DNA of 64,000 bases from an uncultured Pelagibacteraceae bacterium (GCA_902607625.1 CACLKR010000006.1:1-64000), one strand, 5' to 3'. Positions 7,691 through 17,337 are shown, numbered from the stretch's first letter. Numbers and translations: made by a program. Notes: generated by a model from the letters alone, not told the origin.

Positions 7691-9082
7691 ATGAAAGTAA
7701 CATTAGATTCCAAAAAAGGATTAAAAACAAATCTTAAAGTTTTTGTAGAAAAAAAATTTATAGAAAAGAAAATTGGTGACAGATTAGCAGAATTAAGCAA
7801 AACAGTTAATCTTAAAGGATTCAGACCAGGAAAAGTTCCTATTAATGTACTAAAAAGACAATTCGGAAAAGCTGTTTATGGGGAAATATTAGAAAAGGTT
7901 TTGAAAGAAACATCAACGAAAGCGATAGAAGAAAAAAAAATAAAAATTGCCGGTCAGCCTAAACTAGATCTTAAGTCGTATGGAGAGGGTAAAGATCTAA
8001 ATTATACTTTAGAAATAGATGAATTGCCTTCTATAAAAATTCAACCAATTGAAAATATTAAATTTACTGATTATCAAATTAATATCACTGAAGATGAAAT
8101 AAAAAAAAGAATAGATAGTATTGCAAAGAATCAAAATAATTTTAAGGATAAGAATGAAAATGAAGTTGCTGAAAACGGAGACCTGGTGGTTTTTGATTAT
8201 GAAACAATGGTTGAAAATAAAAATTTAGAAAAAGGACAAGGAAAAAATACGCAAATAGTTCTAGGAAAAGATTTGTTCATCAAAGGATTTGACAAACAAT
8301 TACTTGGTGTTAAAAAAAACCAAGAAAAAAATGTCACGGTAACTTTACCTGAAAATTATCCAAATAAAGAATTTGTCAATAAAAAAGCAAATTTTAAATG
8401 TAAAATTTTAAACATAAAAAAATCAGAACCTGTAATAATAAATGATGAATTCGCGAAAAATCTAGGTGCTAAAGATTTAAATGACCTGAAACAATTGGTC
8501 ACTACGCAAACTAAAAATCAATATAAAATGAGTTTAGATTCTTTGTCAAAAAGCGATATATTAAATCAAATTGAAAAGCTTCATGACGTAGATTTACCAA
8601 ATAATTTAGTTCAACAAGAATTAAAATTAATATCTCAAGGACTACAAAAGGAAGATGCGGAAAAAAATAAAAAGGAAAGTGAGAAAATTGCAAAAAAGAG
8701 AATTAAACTGGGGCTTATTTTAAATGAGTTTGGTGAAAAAAATAATCTAAAGGTTCATGAAGAAGAAATAAGAAATGAAATAAAGAAACAAGCAGAATCA
8801 ATGCCAGGCCAACAAAAACAAGTATTAGAGTATTATCAAAAAAATCCATCGGCTATTGCGAGTCTGAGAGGATCTATATATGAAGAAAAAATTATCAATT
8901 TAATTAAACAAAAATCAAAGCCGTTAAAAAAAATAATTTCTTTAAAAGAAGCTGAAAATATAATCAAAGGAGATTCTCAAAGCAAAAAACACTCTAAGCT
9001 CCTCGAGAAAAATGAAGAGTCTAAAAAACCTAAAAAAACAGTTAAATCCTTACAAAGTAAGAAAAAAATTAGAAAAAAGTAA
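7691..9082 (+). CDS. tig: Trigger factor
   Basis: Ribosome-bound chaperone and peptidyl-prolyl isomerase for nascent chains (463 aa). The N-terminal ribosome-binding domain carries the signature loop GFRPGKVPINVLKRQFG. The FKBP-like PPIase domain is at about 150-240 (GDLVVFDYET, GFDKQLLGVKK), followed by the helical substrate-binding arm. The C terminus is a long Lys-rich tail. It begins 7 bases after tRNA-Leu and leads into clpP-clpX-lon, the usual folding/proteolysis cluster. Confidence 0.96.
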   Translation: MKVTLDSKKGLKTNLKVFVEKKFIEKKIGDRLAELSKTVNLKGFRPGKVPINVLKRQFGKAVYGEILEKVLKETSTKAIEEKKIKIAGQPKLDLKSYGEGKDLNYTLEIDELPSIKIQPIENIKFTDYQINITEDEIKKRIDSIAKNQNNFKDKNENEVAENGDLVVFDYETMVENKNLEKGQGKNTQIVLGKDLFIKGFDKQLLGVKKNQEKNVTVTLPENYPNKEFVNKKANFKCKILNIKKSEPVIINDEFAKNLGAKDLNDLKQLVTTQTKNQYKMSLDSLSKSDILNQIEKLHDVDLPNNLVQQELKLISQGLQKEDAEKNKKESEKIAKKRIKLGLILNEFGEKNNLKVHEEEIRNEIKKQAESMPGQQKQVLEYYQKNPSAIASLRGSIYEEKIINLIKQKSKPLKKIISLKEAENIIKGDSQSKKHSKLLEKNEESKKPKKTVKSLQSKKKIRKK

Positions 9083-9117
9083 TCATAAGTTGTATAACTT
9101 CAATTTGTTGATTCGTT

Positions 9118-9729
9118 ATGAAAGATAAAATTGAAGAACACATGAACAATCTCATTCCTATGGTTGTTGAACAATCTAATAGGGGAGAAAGAGCATATGA
9201 TATTTATTCTAGACTATTAAAAGAGCGCATTGTTTTTTTGGTTGGGTCGGTAAATGATAATGTTTCTACTCTAATTACTGCTCAATTATTGTATTTAGAG
9301 TCTGAAAATCCAAAAAAAGAAATATCTTTTTATATTAATAGCCCCGGTGGATTAGTTACATCTGGATTAGGAATCTATGATACGATGCAGTACATAAAAC
9401 CTCCAGTTTCTACTTTATGTATTGGACAGGCTTCATCTATGGGATCATTCTTATTGGCGGCTGGAGAAAAGGGAAAAAGATTTTCACTTCCAAATTCAAG
9501 GATTATGATCCACCAACCTTCTGCTGGTTATCAGGGACAAGCAACTGATATTGAAATTCATGCAAAAGAGATATTATCTCTTAAAGATAGATTAAATAAA
9601 ATTTATTCAAAACATACAAAAAAAAATGAATCAGAAATTAAAAAAGCTTTAGAAAGAGATAACTTTATGTCGCCAACCGAGGCAAAAGATTTTGGTTTAA
9701 TTGACGAGGTAGTAGAAAAAAGATCTTGA
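9118..9729 (+). CDS. clpP: ATP-dependent Clp protease proteolytic subunit
   Basis: Serine protease (203 aa) forming the tetradecameric chamber that works with ClpX. The catalytic triad is visible with normal spacing: Ser107 in GQASSMGS, His132 in MIHQPSAG and Asp181 in ERDNFMS. NSPGG and the handle region are intact. The start codon is preceded directly by an 11-base string also found just upstream of clpX. Adjacent clpX and lon support the assignment. Confidence 0.98.
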   Translation: MKDKIEEHMNNLIPMVVEQSNRGERAYDIYSRLLKERIVFLVGSVNDNVSTLITAQLLYLESENPKKEISFYINSPGGLVTSGLGIYDTMQYIKPPVSTLCIGQASSMGSFLLAAGEKGKRFSLPNSRIMIHQPSAGYQGQATDIEIHAKEILSLKDRLNKIYSKHTKKNESEIKKALERDNFMSPTEAKDFGLIDEVVEKRS

Positions 9730-9818
9730 GCCGCTAGATCTAGTTGAGGTAAACAACTTCAGCTTGATAACTTTAAATATTAGTTTATTTTGAGTTTAGT
9801 TGATTCGTTTTACAATTT

Positions 9819-11072
9819 ATGACTGAAAAAAATAATAAAAATATTCTGTACTGTTCTTTTTGTGGAAAAAGTCAGCATGAAGTGAGAAAATTAATTGCTG
9901 GACCAACAGTTTTTATTTGTGACGAGTGTGTTGAACTCTGCATGGATATAATAAAGGAAGAAAACAAAGATTCATTTGCAAATAATCAAGAAGGTGTTCC
10001 AACTCCACAAGAAATTTGTAAAGTTTTGGATGATTATGTTATCGGACAAACATACGCTAAAGAAGTTTTATCAGTAGCGGTTCATAATCATTATAAAAGA
10101 TTAAATTATGAGTCTAAAACTAACAAAGATGTCGAATTATCCAAATCTAATATTCTTTTGGTTGGTCCAACTGGGTGTGGAAAAACATTACTTGCTCAAA
10201 CTCTGGCTAGAATTATAGATGTACCTTTTACAATGGCAGATGCCACAACACTGACAGAAGCAGGTTATGTTGGTGAAGATGTTGAAAATATAATACTTAA
10301 ATTGTTACAGTCTGCAGATTATAATGTTGAAAAAGCACAACGCGGAATAGTTTATATAGATGAAGTTGACAAAATAAGTAGAAAATCAGAAAATCCTTCA
10401 ATTACAAGAGACGTGTCAGGAGAAGGGGTACAACAGGCTTTGCTTAAGATAATGGAAGGAACTATAGCTAGTGTTCCTCCACAAGGTGGAAGAAAACACC
10501 CTCAACAAGAATTTTTACAAGTAGATACTACAAATATTTTATTTATTTGCGGAGGAGCTTTTGCGGGATTAGACAAAGTTATTGCTAAAAGAGGATCTGA
10601 TACCTCTATAGGTTTTGGAGCTAAGGTAAAACATTTTCAAGATCAACCTTCTGGAGAATTAATTAAAAATCTAGAACCCGAAGATTTAATTAAATATGGG
10701 TTGATACCCGAATTTGTTGGAAGAATGCCAATATTAGCTACACTTGAAGAGTTAGATGAAAATTCGCTAGTAAAAATTTTAAAGGAACCAAAAAATTCTC
10801 TGCTTAAACAATATAAAAGGCTTTTTGAATTTGAAAATGCAAAATTAATTTTTAAAGAAGATGCTATTTCGGAAATCGCAAAAAAAGCAATAAATAAAAA
10901 AACTGGAGCTAGGGGCTTAAGATCGATTATAGAGGCTTTACTATTAAAGACAATGTTCAAACTTCCTGCAATGGACGATATACAGGAGGTGGTTGTCAAT
11001 GCTTCTGTAGTAAAAAATAACAGCGAACCAATAATTACGCACTCTAAAACTAAAAAGACTTCGGCAGCTTAA
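9819..11072 (+). CDS. clpX: ClpX, AAA+ unfoldase of the Clp protease
   Basis: AAA+ unfoldase (417 aa) that selects and feeds substrates to ClpP. The N-terminal zinc-binding domain has Cys12, Cys15, Cys34 and Cys37 in two CxxC pairs. Walker A is GPTGCGKT, Walker B is [10 protein letters not shown]. The pore loop region GYVGEDV, the IGF-like ClpP-docking loop (SIGFGAKV) and the GARGLRSI sensor-2 motif are present. It follows clpP after 89 bases. Confidence 0.98.
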   Translation: MTEKNNKNILYCSFCGKSQHEVRKLIAGPTVFICDECVELCMDIIKEENKDSFANNQEGVPTPQEICKVLDDYVIGQTYAKEVLSVAVHNHYKRLNYESKTNKDVELSKSNILLVGPTGCGKTLLAQTLARIIDVPFTMADATTLTEAGYVGEDVENIILKLLQSADYNVEKAQRGIVYIDEVDKISRKSENPSITRDVSGEGVQQALLKIMEGTIASVPPQGGRKHPQQEFLQVDTTNILFICGGAFAGLDKVIAKRGSDTSIGFGAKVKHFQDQPSGELIKNLEPEDLIKYGLIPEFVGRMPILATLEELDENSLVKILKEPKNSLLKQYKRLFEFENAKLIFKEDAISEIAKKAINKKTGARGLRSIIEALLLKTMFKLPAMDDIQEVVVNASVVKNNSEPIITHSKTKKTSAA

Positions 11073-11116
11073 GAAATCTGTTGTAATACTTTTAATTATA
11101 ACCATATACTACCTGT

Positions 11117-13513
11117 ATGAACAAATCTGATTTTTTACCATGTTTACCATTAAGGGATATAGTCGTATTTCCTAGTATGATAGTGCCCTTGTTTGTTGGT
11201 CGAGATAAGTCAATTAAATCATTAAATGAGGTAATGAAAACAAATAAAAAAATAATTTTAGTAGCACAAAAAAATGCAGAAATAGACGATCCTGCTGAAG
11301 AACATCTATACTCTTTTGGATGCGAAAGCAAAATACTACAGCTTTTAAAATTGCCCGATGGCACTGTAAAAGTTTTAGTGGAAGGTCTTGAAAGAGTTAA
11401 AATAATTGAGTGTAGAAACGATAAGGAATTTTTGAAAACTTTAACAGAAACTGTTGAAGATAAAATTGATCCAAAGGAGGATTTAATATCTCTTTCTGTA
11501 GCAATAATAAGAAAATTGGAAAAATTAACAAATTTAAATAAGAAAATTTCTTCCGAATTGTTGGCAAATTTAAAGGAACAAAAAAATCCTACTAAAATCG
11601 CAAATCATATTTCGGGACAATTAAATATATCAATTTCTGAAAAACAAAAATTACTAGAAACAATTGATTTGAAGACAAGATTAGAAAAATTAATGGAACA
11701 TATAAACAATGAGATTAGTGTTATTGGAGTTGAGAAAAGAATAAGGGGAAGAGTTAAAAACCAGATGGAAAAAACTCAAAGAGAGTATTATTTGAACGAA
11801 CAAATGAAAGCAATCCAAAAGGAACTTGGAGAAATTGAAGAAGGAAAAGATGAAATATCAAATTTACAAAGAGCTATTATCAAAGCAAAGATGCCGAAAG
11901 AAGCCTCAAAAAAATGTATCTCAGAGTTAAAAAAATTAAAATCAATGAGTTCTATGTCGGCTGAGGCGACTGTAGTAAGAAATTATCTTGACTGGATGAT
12001 AGAATTGCCTTGGAACAGTAAAGATAAAAAATTAGATAGTATAGATATTAAAGAAGCTAAAAGAACTCTAGATATTGATCATTATGGTTTAGAAAAAGTG
12101 AAAGAAAGAATAATTGAGTATTTAGCCGTTCAAAAAAGAGTGGGTAAAATAAAAGGAGCTATATTGTGTCTTGTAGGACCACCTGGAGTGGGGAAAACTT
12201 CTCTAGGTAAATCTATTGCAAAAGCTACCGGAAGGAAGTTTGTTCGTATTTCTTTGGGAGGAATAAGAGATGAAGCAGAAATTAGAGGACATAGAAGAAC
12301 TTATATAGGTTCATTACCTGGAAAAATTATTCAACAGATGAAAAAAGCTGGTACGAAAAATCCACTTTTTTTACTGGATGAGATAGATAAAATAGGTTCT
12401 GATTATAGAGGCGATCCGTCTTCGGCACTCCTGGAAGCGCTAGATCCAGAACAAAATATAAATTTTAATGATCATTATTTGGAAGTGGATTACGATCTTT
12501 CTGACGTAATGTTTGTAACAACAGCAAACACACTAAATATTTTACCACCATTGCTTGATAGATTGGAAGTTATTCGTATTCCGGGTTATACAGAGGATGA
12601 AAAAATAAATATTGCAAGCAATTTTTTAATACCGAAACAAATCAAAGATAATGGACTTAAAGATGGTGAATTTAATTTAAATCCAGACATTCTTAAGGAT
12701 GTAATAAGAAGCTATACAAAAGAAGCTGGCGTTCGAAACCTAGAGAGAGAAATTTCTAAATTGGCAAGAAAAACTGTAAAAAGAATTTTAACTAATGAAC
12801 AAAACAATAAAAAAATTAACAAAGAAAACTTAGATGATTTTTTAGGCGTTAAGAGATTCAAATATGGAGAAATAGAGTCCGATGACAAGGTGGGGATTGT
12901 AACAGGCTTAGCCTGGACAGAATTTGGAGGAGAAATATTAAAAATTGAATCTGCTATCATGCCTGGAAAAGGTAAAATGCAAATAACAGGTAAGTTAGGT
13001 GAGGTTATGCAAGAGTCTGTAAAGGCGGCCAAATCATATGTTAGATCAAAATCTTTAGAATTTGGTATCATACCACCAATCTTTGAAAAAAAAGATTTTC
13101 ATATTCATGTACCAGAAGGTGCTACACCGAAAGATGGACCTTCTGCAGGTATAGCTATGGTTACTTCAATAATTTCTTCAATTACTGGTATACCGGTAGA
13201 TAAAAGTATTGCTATGACAGGGGAAGTTACATTGAGAGGCCATGTTTTGCCGATAGGAGGACTTAAAGAAAAACTTTTAGCAGCTCATAGGGCTGGAATT
13301 GCAAAAGTTATAATACCTGAAGACAACAAGAAAGATTTAGCCGAGATACCAAAAAACATATTAGATAATATAGAGATTCATACAGTAAAGTCAGTTGACG
13401 AGGTTTTAAAAATTGCGCTTACAAAAGAGCTGGTACCAGTAGAATGGATAGAGGTTGACAAATTGCCAAAAACAGAAGGTGCGCAGAAAACAACTACAGG
13501 CAGCACACATTAA
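11117..13513 (+). CDS. lon: Lon ATP-dependent protease
   Basis: Soluble AAA+ serine protease (798 aa) for misfolded and regulatory proteins. The N-terminal substrate-recognition domain begins LPLRDIVVFPSMIVPLFVGR. Walker A GPPGVGKTS lies near residue 355, Walker B LFLLDEIDKI follows, and the protease domain holds the catalytic dyad Ser in PKDGPSAG (about 675) and Lys in GGLKEKL (about 716-718). Its last codons overlap the convergent GT17 gene by four bases. In most alphaproteobacteria an HU gene follows lon; none is present here. Confidence 0.98.
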   Translation: MNKSDFLPCLPLRDIVVFPSMIVPLFVGRDKSIKSLNEVMKTNKKIILVAQKNAEIDDPAEEHLYSFGCESKILQLLKLPDGTVKVLVEGLERVKIIECRNDKEFLKTLTETVEDKIDPKEDLISLSVAIIRKLEKLTNLNKKISSELLANLKEQKNPTKIANHISGQLNISISEKQKLLETIDLKTRLEKLMEHINNEISVIGVEKRIRGRVKNQMEKTQREYYLNEQMKAIQKELGEIEEGKDEISNLQRAIIKAKMPKEASKKCISELKKLKSMSSMSAEATVVRNYLDWMIELPWNSKDKKLDSIDIKEAKRTLDIDHYGLEKVKERIIEYLAVQKRVGKIKGAILCLVGPPGVGKTSLGKSIAKATGRKFVRISLGGIRDEAEIRGHRRTYIGSLPGKIIQQMKKAGTKNPLFLLDEIDKIGSDYRGDPSSALLEALDPEQNINFNDHYLEVDYDLSDVMFVTTANTLNILPPLLDRLEVIRIPGYTEDEKINIASNFLIPKQIKDNGLKDGEFNLNPDILKDVIRSYTKEAGVRNLEREISKLARKTVKRILTNEQNNKKINKENLDDFLGVKRFKYGEIESDDKVGIVTGLAWTEFGGEILKIESAIMPGKGKMQITGKLGEVMQESVKAAKSYVRSKSLEFGIIPPIFEKKDFHIHVPEGATPKDGPSAGIAMVTSIISSITGIPVDKSIAMTGEVTLRGHVLPIGGLKEKLLAAHRAGIAKVIIPEDNKKDLAEIPKNILDNIEIHTVKSVDEVLKIALTKELVPVEWIEVDKLPKTEGAQKTTTGSTH

Positions 13514-14403
13514 ACTTCTAACCACTCTGAATATTTCTTATAATTGTTAAATAAATAATCTGGCATTTCGGAAAGACCGACCTTTTTAAGGGTTTTTAAA
13601 GCACTCCATTTATAACCTCTTTGGTCTATTCCCAGATCATATAGGATTTTTTTGTTTTTAACTTTTTCTTTTATATCTGTTAATTTTAAACCGCTTGCTT
13701 CATAATCTTGATGATGAAGAAAATTTAGGAATTTTTTTTCTAAGTTTTCTGGTGATTTAATGTTTGTGAAATGCCAACCACCATTTTCAATATATTCGAT
13801 TTTATTATATTTTTTATTGGAAAAAACTATATCAAATCTCCAAATAGGGTATTTTCTGTGTCTAACATTTCTCAACCATTGTGGAGATTTAAAATCTTTT
13901 TTTCTACAAGCTTTAGAACCGTGCCAGATCAAATTTTCATAATGTAAGTTAAATTTATAGTAAAAAGTTTTTTGTTTAAATATAATTACTTTTTTGTTTA
14001 TAGTTTTAAAATTAATTTTATCTAAGTTTGGGATTTCATCAATATCATTAATTAATATTACATCTTCCTCATCTGCTTTATCTAATGATATTTTACCCAT
14101 TTCTCTTTGGTAATTTTCTCTTTTTAAACTGTTATTAATTAATTTACTTCCTTTAATATCATTACTTTCATTCTCATTTATTATCTCTAAGTTTGTTGGC
14201 TGTTTATCTACTATATTATAAATAATTTTATCTTTAAATTTTGAAAATTTATTAATATCAAAGATTAATTTTTTGGGTTTACCGCTATGCATATAAGTAG
14301 CTTCAGTAATAACAAACTTATCTACATATTTATCCATAATGTTTAGCCTGAGATCCAAAAGCATCTCCTCATCAAAAAACATAAAACAATCGTAGATTTT
14401 CAT
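13510..14403 (-). CDS. GT17-like glycosyltransferase
   Basis: A 297 aa protein resembling glycosyltransferase family 17 (the family of the eukaryotic bisecting GlcNAc-transferase, with many uncharacterised bacterial members). Features are the N-terminal KIYDCFMFFDEEMLLDLRL, FVITEATYMHSGKPK and the Asp-rich NDIDEIPNLDK stretch that should bind metal and nucleotide-sugar. I chose the ATG at 14401-14403 because the family starts with this KIYD strand; the open frame extends further upstream to 14457 with no support. It has no signal peptide. It is divergent from the sugar-enzyme fusion gene, 88 bases away, and converges on lon. Donor and acceptor are unknown. Confidence 0.82.
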   Translation of the reverse strand: MKIYDCFMFFDEEMLLDLRLNIMDKYVDKFVITEATYMHSGKPKKLIFDINKFSKFKDKIIYNIVDKQPTNLEIINENESNDIKGSKLINNSLKRENYQREMGKISLDKADEEDVILINDIDEIPNLDKINFKTINKKVIIFKQKTFYYKFNLHYENLIWHGSKACRKKDFKSPQWLRNVRHRKYPIWRFDIVFSNKKYNKIEYIENGGWHFTNIKSPENLEKKFLNFLHHQDYEASGLKLTDIKEKVKNKKILYDLGIDQRGYKWSALKTLKKVGLSEMPDYLFNNYKKYSEWLEV

Positions 14404-14491
14404 ATATAATTGAAAATTAAATTTATATAATATAAATCTTTGCCATAGTAATAACATAAAGATCTAATTTTAATAAAGAACAATAACAATA
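14404..14491. promoter_or_regulatory. Divergent intergenic region, GT17 gene / fusion gene
   Basis: Eighty-eight very AT-rich bases lie between the two divergent starts and must serve both. Several TATAAT-like strings occur (for example TATAAT around 14427-14432), but such strings are expected by chance at this composition, so I assign no exact promoter. Confidence 0.3.
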
Positions 14492-17038
14492 ATGTCTAAA
14501 AAAATTATCATTACAGGCGGTCTTGGTTATATAGGTACAGAATTATGCAAAATATATTCAGGAGTTAGCTGGAATAATGAAATCTTGGTAATAGATAATA
14601 GATTTATATCTGAGAGAGTAAATCAACTAAGAAATTGGGGAATAAAATTTATTCAAGGAGATATATTAGATGGCGAATTAACAAAAAAAAATTTGAGTAA
14701 TTCAGACATCGTACACCACTTAGCTGGTATTACCGATGTTCCCAGGACATCGGTGGAGTCAGACGAAAAAAAAAATAATAAAATTAATCAGGTAGCTTTT
14801 GAAGGAACAAAAAATATAATTTCTGCTATTCCAGATACATGTAAAATTATATTTCCTTCAACCCATGTAGTTTATGAAGGAATTCAATCTGCAAAAAAAA
14901 ATATACTTGAAAATGAAACTGTTTCGCCAATACTAACTTACTCAACTGGCAAAGTTAATAATGAAGAACAAATTAAAAAATCTGGAAAAAAATATGTTAT
15001 TTTAAGACTTGGATCTGTATATGGTTATTCAACCGATACGACACGATTTGATATAATGCCGAATTTATTTTCTAAATTGGCTTCCCAAAACAAAATAATA
15101 AAATTATTTTCTGGCGGGAAACAAATTAAAAGTTTGGTACCATTATTAGATGTAGCTAGATGTTTTAAATTTATGGAAGAAAATCAAAATATAAATTCAG
15201 AAATTTTTCATGTTACAAAAGATTCAGTAACTGTAAAAAAAGTAGCAGAAATTTGTAAAAAAAATAATTCTAAAGTTATATTAAGAGAAACTAATGATGA
15301 AATTCCAAATTTAGGCTACACCCTCTCAAACCAAAAGCTTTTGAAGACGGGTTTTAAATTTTTATATAACTTAGAAGATTCTATAAAGGAAATGATCTCC
15401 AAATGGTCTGAACAGAAAATAAATAAAAATTTGGAATTTATAAAGAAGGGAGAAAATGAATTTATTGATGAAAGAGGAATGATAAGCAATCATGAGCTAC
15501 CGGAGTCAATAAATCTAATTGGTTATATAGAATCAAAAAAAAATACCGTTAGAGCTAATCATTATCATCCGATTCAGGAACAAAAATGTATTTTAGTTAA
15601 GGGTCAGTTTATAAGTGTTTATCAAGATTTATTAAATAAACAATCTCCAAAAATAACTCACGTGGTTAATAAAGGTGATTTGATAGTAACAAAACCAAAC
15701 GTTGCGCATGCCATGGTTTTTTCTAAAGACTCAGTTTTTCTAAATTTAGTGAGAGGTGACAGAGAACATAAAAATTATGGTGTTACCCACACTATTAGGA
15801 ATGTTCTGATTAGTGAAAAAGAGAAGAAGTTTTTAATGTCTTGTTATAAATTTGATTGTCGATCTTGTGGTGGTACTAATTTAAAGAGAGTAGTTTCATT
15901 AGGGTATCAACCTCTAGCAAATAATTTACTAAAAAGTAAAAACTCAAATTGTGAACTTTATCCACTTGAAATGAATTATTGCAAAGATTGTCATAATTGC
16001 CAACTTTCAGTAGTAGTCGATCCCAAAAAAATGTTTTCTAATTATCTTTATTTATCATCAACTTCTAAAACATTTAGACAACATTTTGAAAATGCAGCAA
16101 ATCAATATATAGATGAATTTAAACTTTTACAAAAAAAGTCATATATTATTGATGTGGGCAGCAATGATGGAATTGCTCTAAAACCTTTCAAAAAATTAAA
16201 ATTCAAAAATATTTTAGGAATAGAGCCAGCAAAAAATTTAGCAAAGCTTGCTAATAAAGAAAAAATTAAAACTTATAATGCCTTTTTAGATAAAAAGAGC
16301 TTAAAGAAAATTAAAAAAAATGCTGATATCGTTTTAGCCTCAAATGTTTTTGCACATTCCAATGAATTAAAAACAATGGCCGAATGCATGCTAAAATTAA
16401 TAAAGAAAGATGGAACTATAATTATCGAGGTTCAATATTTGCTTAATACATTAAAGGATTCAACTTTTGATAATATTTATCATGAACACTATAATTATTG
16501 GTCTTTAACTTCTTTAGTGACTTTTTTTAATCGATTTTCTGCAAAGATATACAAAGCGGAAAAAATTGATACGCATGGAGGATCAATTAGAATTTTTGTG
16601 AAAAAAAATTTAAAAACCAAAATAGAAAAAAGTGTAAAATCTCTCTTAAGAGAAGAAGAAAAATTTGGAATAAAAAAATACCAAACCTATCAAAATTTTG
16701 GATATAAAGTTTATAAAATTAGAGATAATGTTAGAAAAAATATTGCAAAACTAAAAAATAATAATACTAAAATAATTGGTTATGGAGCTCCGGCTAAGGC
16801 CACAACTTCATTGAACTTTTTTGGAATTTCAAATGAAATAGAATGTATTGTTGAGGATAATAAACTTAAACATGGAAAATTTTTACCAGGAATGAATATT
16901 CCTATTACTTCAAAAACGCTAATAAAGGAAAAACCCGATTATGCTTTAGTTTTAGCATGGAATTTTCTTGAAGAAATAAAAAAAAAGAATAGTGATTTGG
17001 CGCATAAATTTATAAGTATAAAAGACTTAGAGAATTAA
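14492..17038 (+). CDS. Triple fusion: sugar epimerase, cupin, C-methyltransferase
   Basis: One uninterrupted 848-residue frame holds three enzymes. Residues 1 to about 309 form an extended-SDR NDP-sugar epimerase/dehydratase: TGGLGYIGTE binds NAD and TYSTGK supplies the YxxxK pair. About 310-435 is an RmlC/WxcM-like cupin with ANHYHPIQEQKCILVKGQF and the later VAHAM. About 449-848 is a sugar C-methyltransferase: an N-terminal zinc site (CRSCGG and CKDCHNC), the SAM motif IIDVGSNDGIAL, the hallmark YHEHYNYWS, and the C-terminal YGAPAKATTSL domain. Met449 directly precedes the methyltransferase and could be its ancestral start. Together these would make a branched (C-methylated) deoxysugar for surface glycans. 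It lies in an islet between lon and tRNA-Val with a GT17 gene. Product and sugar are inferred. Confidence 0.88.
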   Translation: MSKKIIITGGLGYIGTELCKIYSGVSWNNEILVIDNRFISERVNQLRNWGIKFIQGDILDGELTKKNLSNSDIVHHLAGITDVPRTSVESDEKKNNKINQVAFEGTKNIISAIPDTCKIIFPSTHVVYEGIQSAKKNILENETVSPILTYSTGKVNNEEQIKKSGKKYVILRLGSVYGYSTDTTRFDIMPNLFSKLASQNKIIKLFSGGKQIKSLVPLLDVARCFKFMEENQNINSEIFHVTKDSVTVKKVAEICKKNNSKVILRETNDEIPNLGYTLSNQKLLKTGFKFLYNLEDSIKEMISKWSEQKINKNLEFIKKGENEFIDERGMISNHELPESINLIGYIESKKNTVRANHYHPIQEQKCILVKGQFISVYQDLLNKQSPKITHVVNKGDLIVTKPNVAHAMVFSKDSVFLNLVRGDREHKNYGVTHTIRNVLISEKEKKFLMSCYKFDCRSCGGTNLKRVVSLGYQPLANNLLKSKNSNCELYPLEMNYCKDCHNCQLSVVVDPKKMFSNYLYLSSTSKTFRQHFENAANQYIDEFKLLQKKSYIIDVGSNDGIALKPFKKLKFKNILGIEPAKNLAKLANKEKIKTYNAFLDKKSLKKIKKNADIVLASNVFAHSNELKTMAECMLKLIKKDGTIIIEVQYLLNTLKDSTFDNIYHEHYNYWSLTSLVTFFNRFSAKIYKAEKIDTHGGSIRIFVKKNLKTKIEKSVKSLLREEEKFGIKKYQTYQNFGYKVYKIRDNVRKNIAKLKNNNTKIIGYGAPAKATTSLNFFGISNEIECIVEDNKLKHGKFLPGMNIPITSKTLIKEKPDYALVLAWNFLEEIKKKNSDLAHKFISIKDLEN

Positions 17039-17084
17039 ATTTACTTTATCAGTTACGTACTGTAAAAAGTTTAAAAAGTTAGTA

Positions 17085-17160
17085 GGGCGGTTAGCTCAGT
17101 TGGTAGAGCATCTCGTTTACACCGAGAGGGTCATAGGTTCGAGTCCTTTACCGCCCACCA
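17085..17160 (+). tRNA. tRNA-Val (UAC)
   Basis: Acceptor stem GGGCGGT/ACCGCCC with encoded ACCA. D-arm GCTCAGTTGGTAGAGC, anticodon stem TCTCG/CGAGA around loop TTTACAC (anticodon UAC), and T-arm GGTTCGAGTCC. It is paired with tRNA-Asp in front of nuoA, a conserved alphaproteobacterial arrangement. Confidence 0.97.
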
Positions 17161-17165
17161 TTTGT

Positions 17166-17242
17166 GGGGGTGTAGTTCAGTTGGTTAGAACGCTTGCCTG
17201 TCACGCAAGAGGTCGAGGGTTCGAGTCCCTTCACTCCCGCCA
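17166..17242 (+). tRNA. tRNA-Asp (GUC)
   Basis: Acceptor stem GGGGGTG/CACTCCC (one G-U pair), discriminator G and encoded CCA. Anticodon stem CTTGC/GCAAG around CTGTCAC gives anticodon GUC. It starts five bases after tRNA-Val, so both probably come from one transcript. Confidence 0.97.
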
Positions 17243-17246
17243 CTTT

Positions 17247-17305
17247 TCACAAATTAATGCTTGTGAGTAACACAATTTTTGAGACAATCTCGTGTCTGTT
17301 TGTGT
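17247..17305 (+). promoter_or_regulatory. Nested inverted repeats ahead of the nuo operon
   Basis: The gap between tRNA-Asp and nuoA holds three stems. TCACAA (17247-17252) pairs with TTGTGA (17261-17266) across 8 bases. ACACAA (17270-17275) pairs with TTGTGT (17300-17305), and inside it AGACA (17282-17286) pairs with TGTCT (17293-17297). The first may end the tRNA transcript, though it lacks a U-tract. The others could be an operator or a leader RNA for complex I. Function is unknown. Confidence 0.4.
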
Positions 17306-17314
17306 GGAAAAAAG

Positions 17315-17323
17315 TGTTATATA
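17315..17323 (+). promoter_or_regulatory. Possible extended -10 promoter for nuo
   Basis: TGTTATATA at 17315-17323 resembles an extended -10 box (TGnTATAAT), 14 bases before the nuoA ATG. No good -35 lies 17 bases upstream, and the implied leader would be very short, so this is tentative. Confidence 0.25.
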
Positions 17324-17337
17324 AACAATTATAGAAA

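Noticed and set aside
11082-11112. Heat-shock (RpoH-like) promoter before lon
   Set aside because: A TTGTAAT string and CCATAT lie about the right distance apart, but both are weak matches and the region is too AT-rich to judge.
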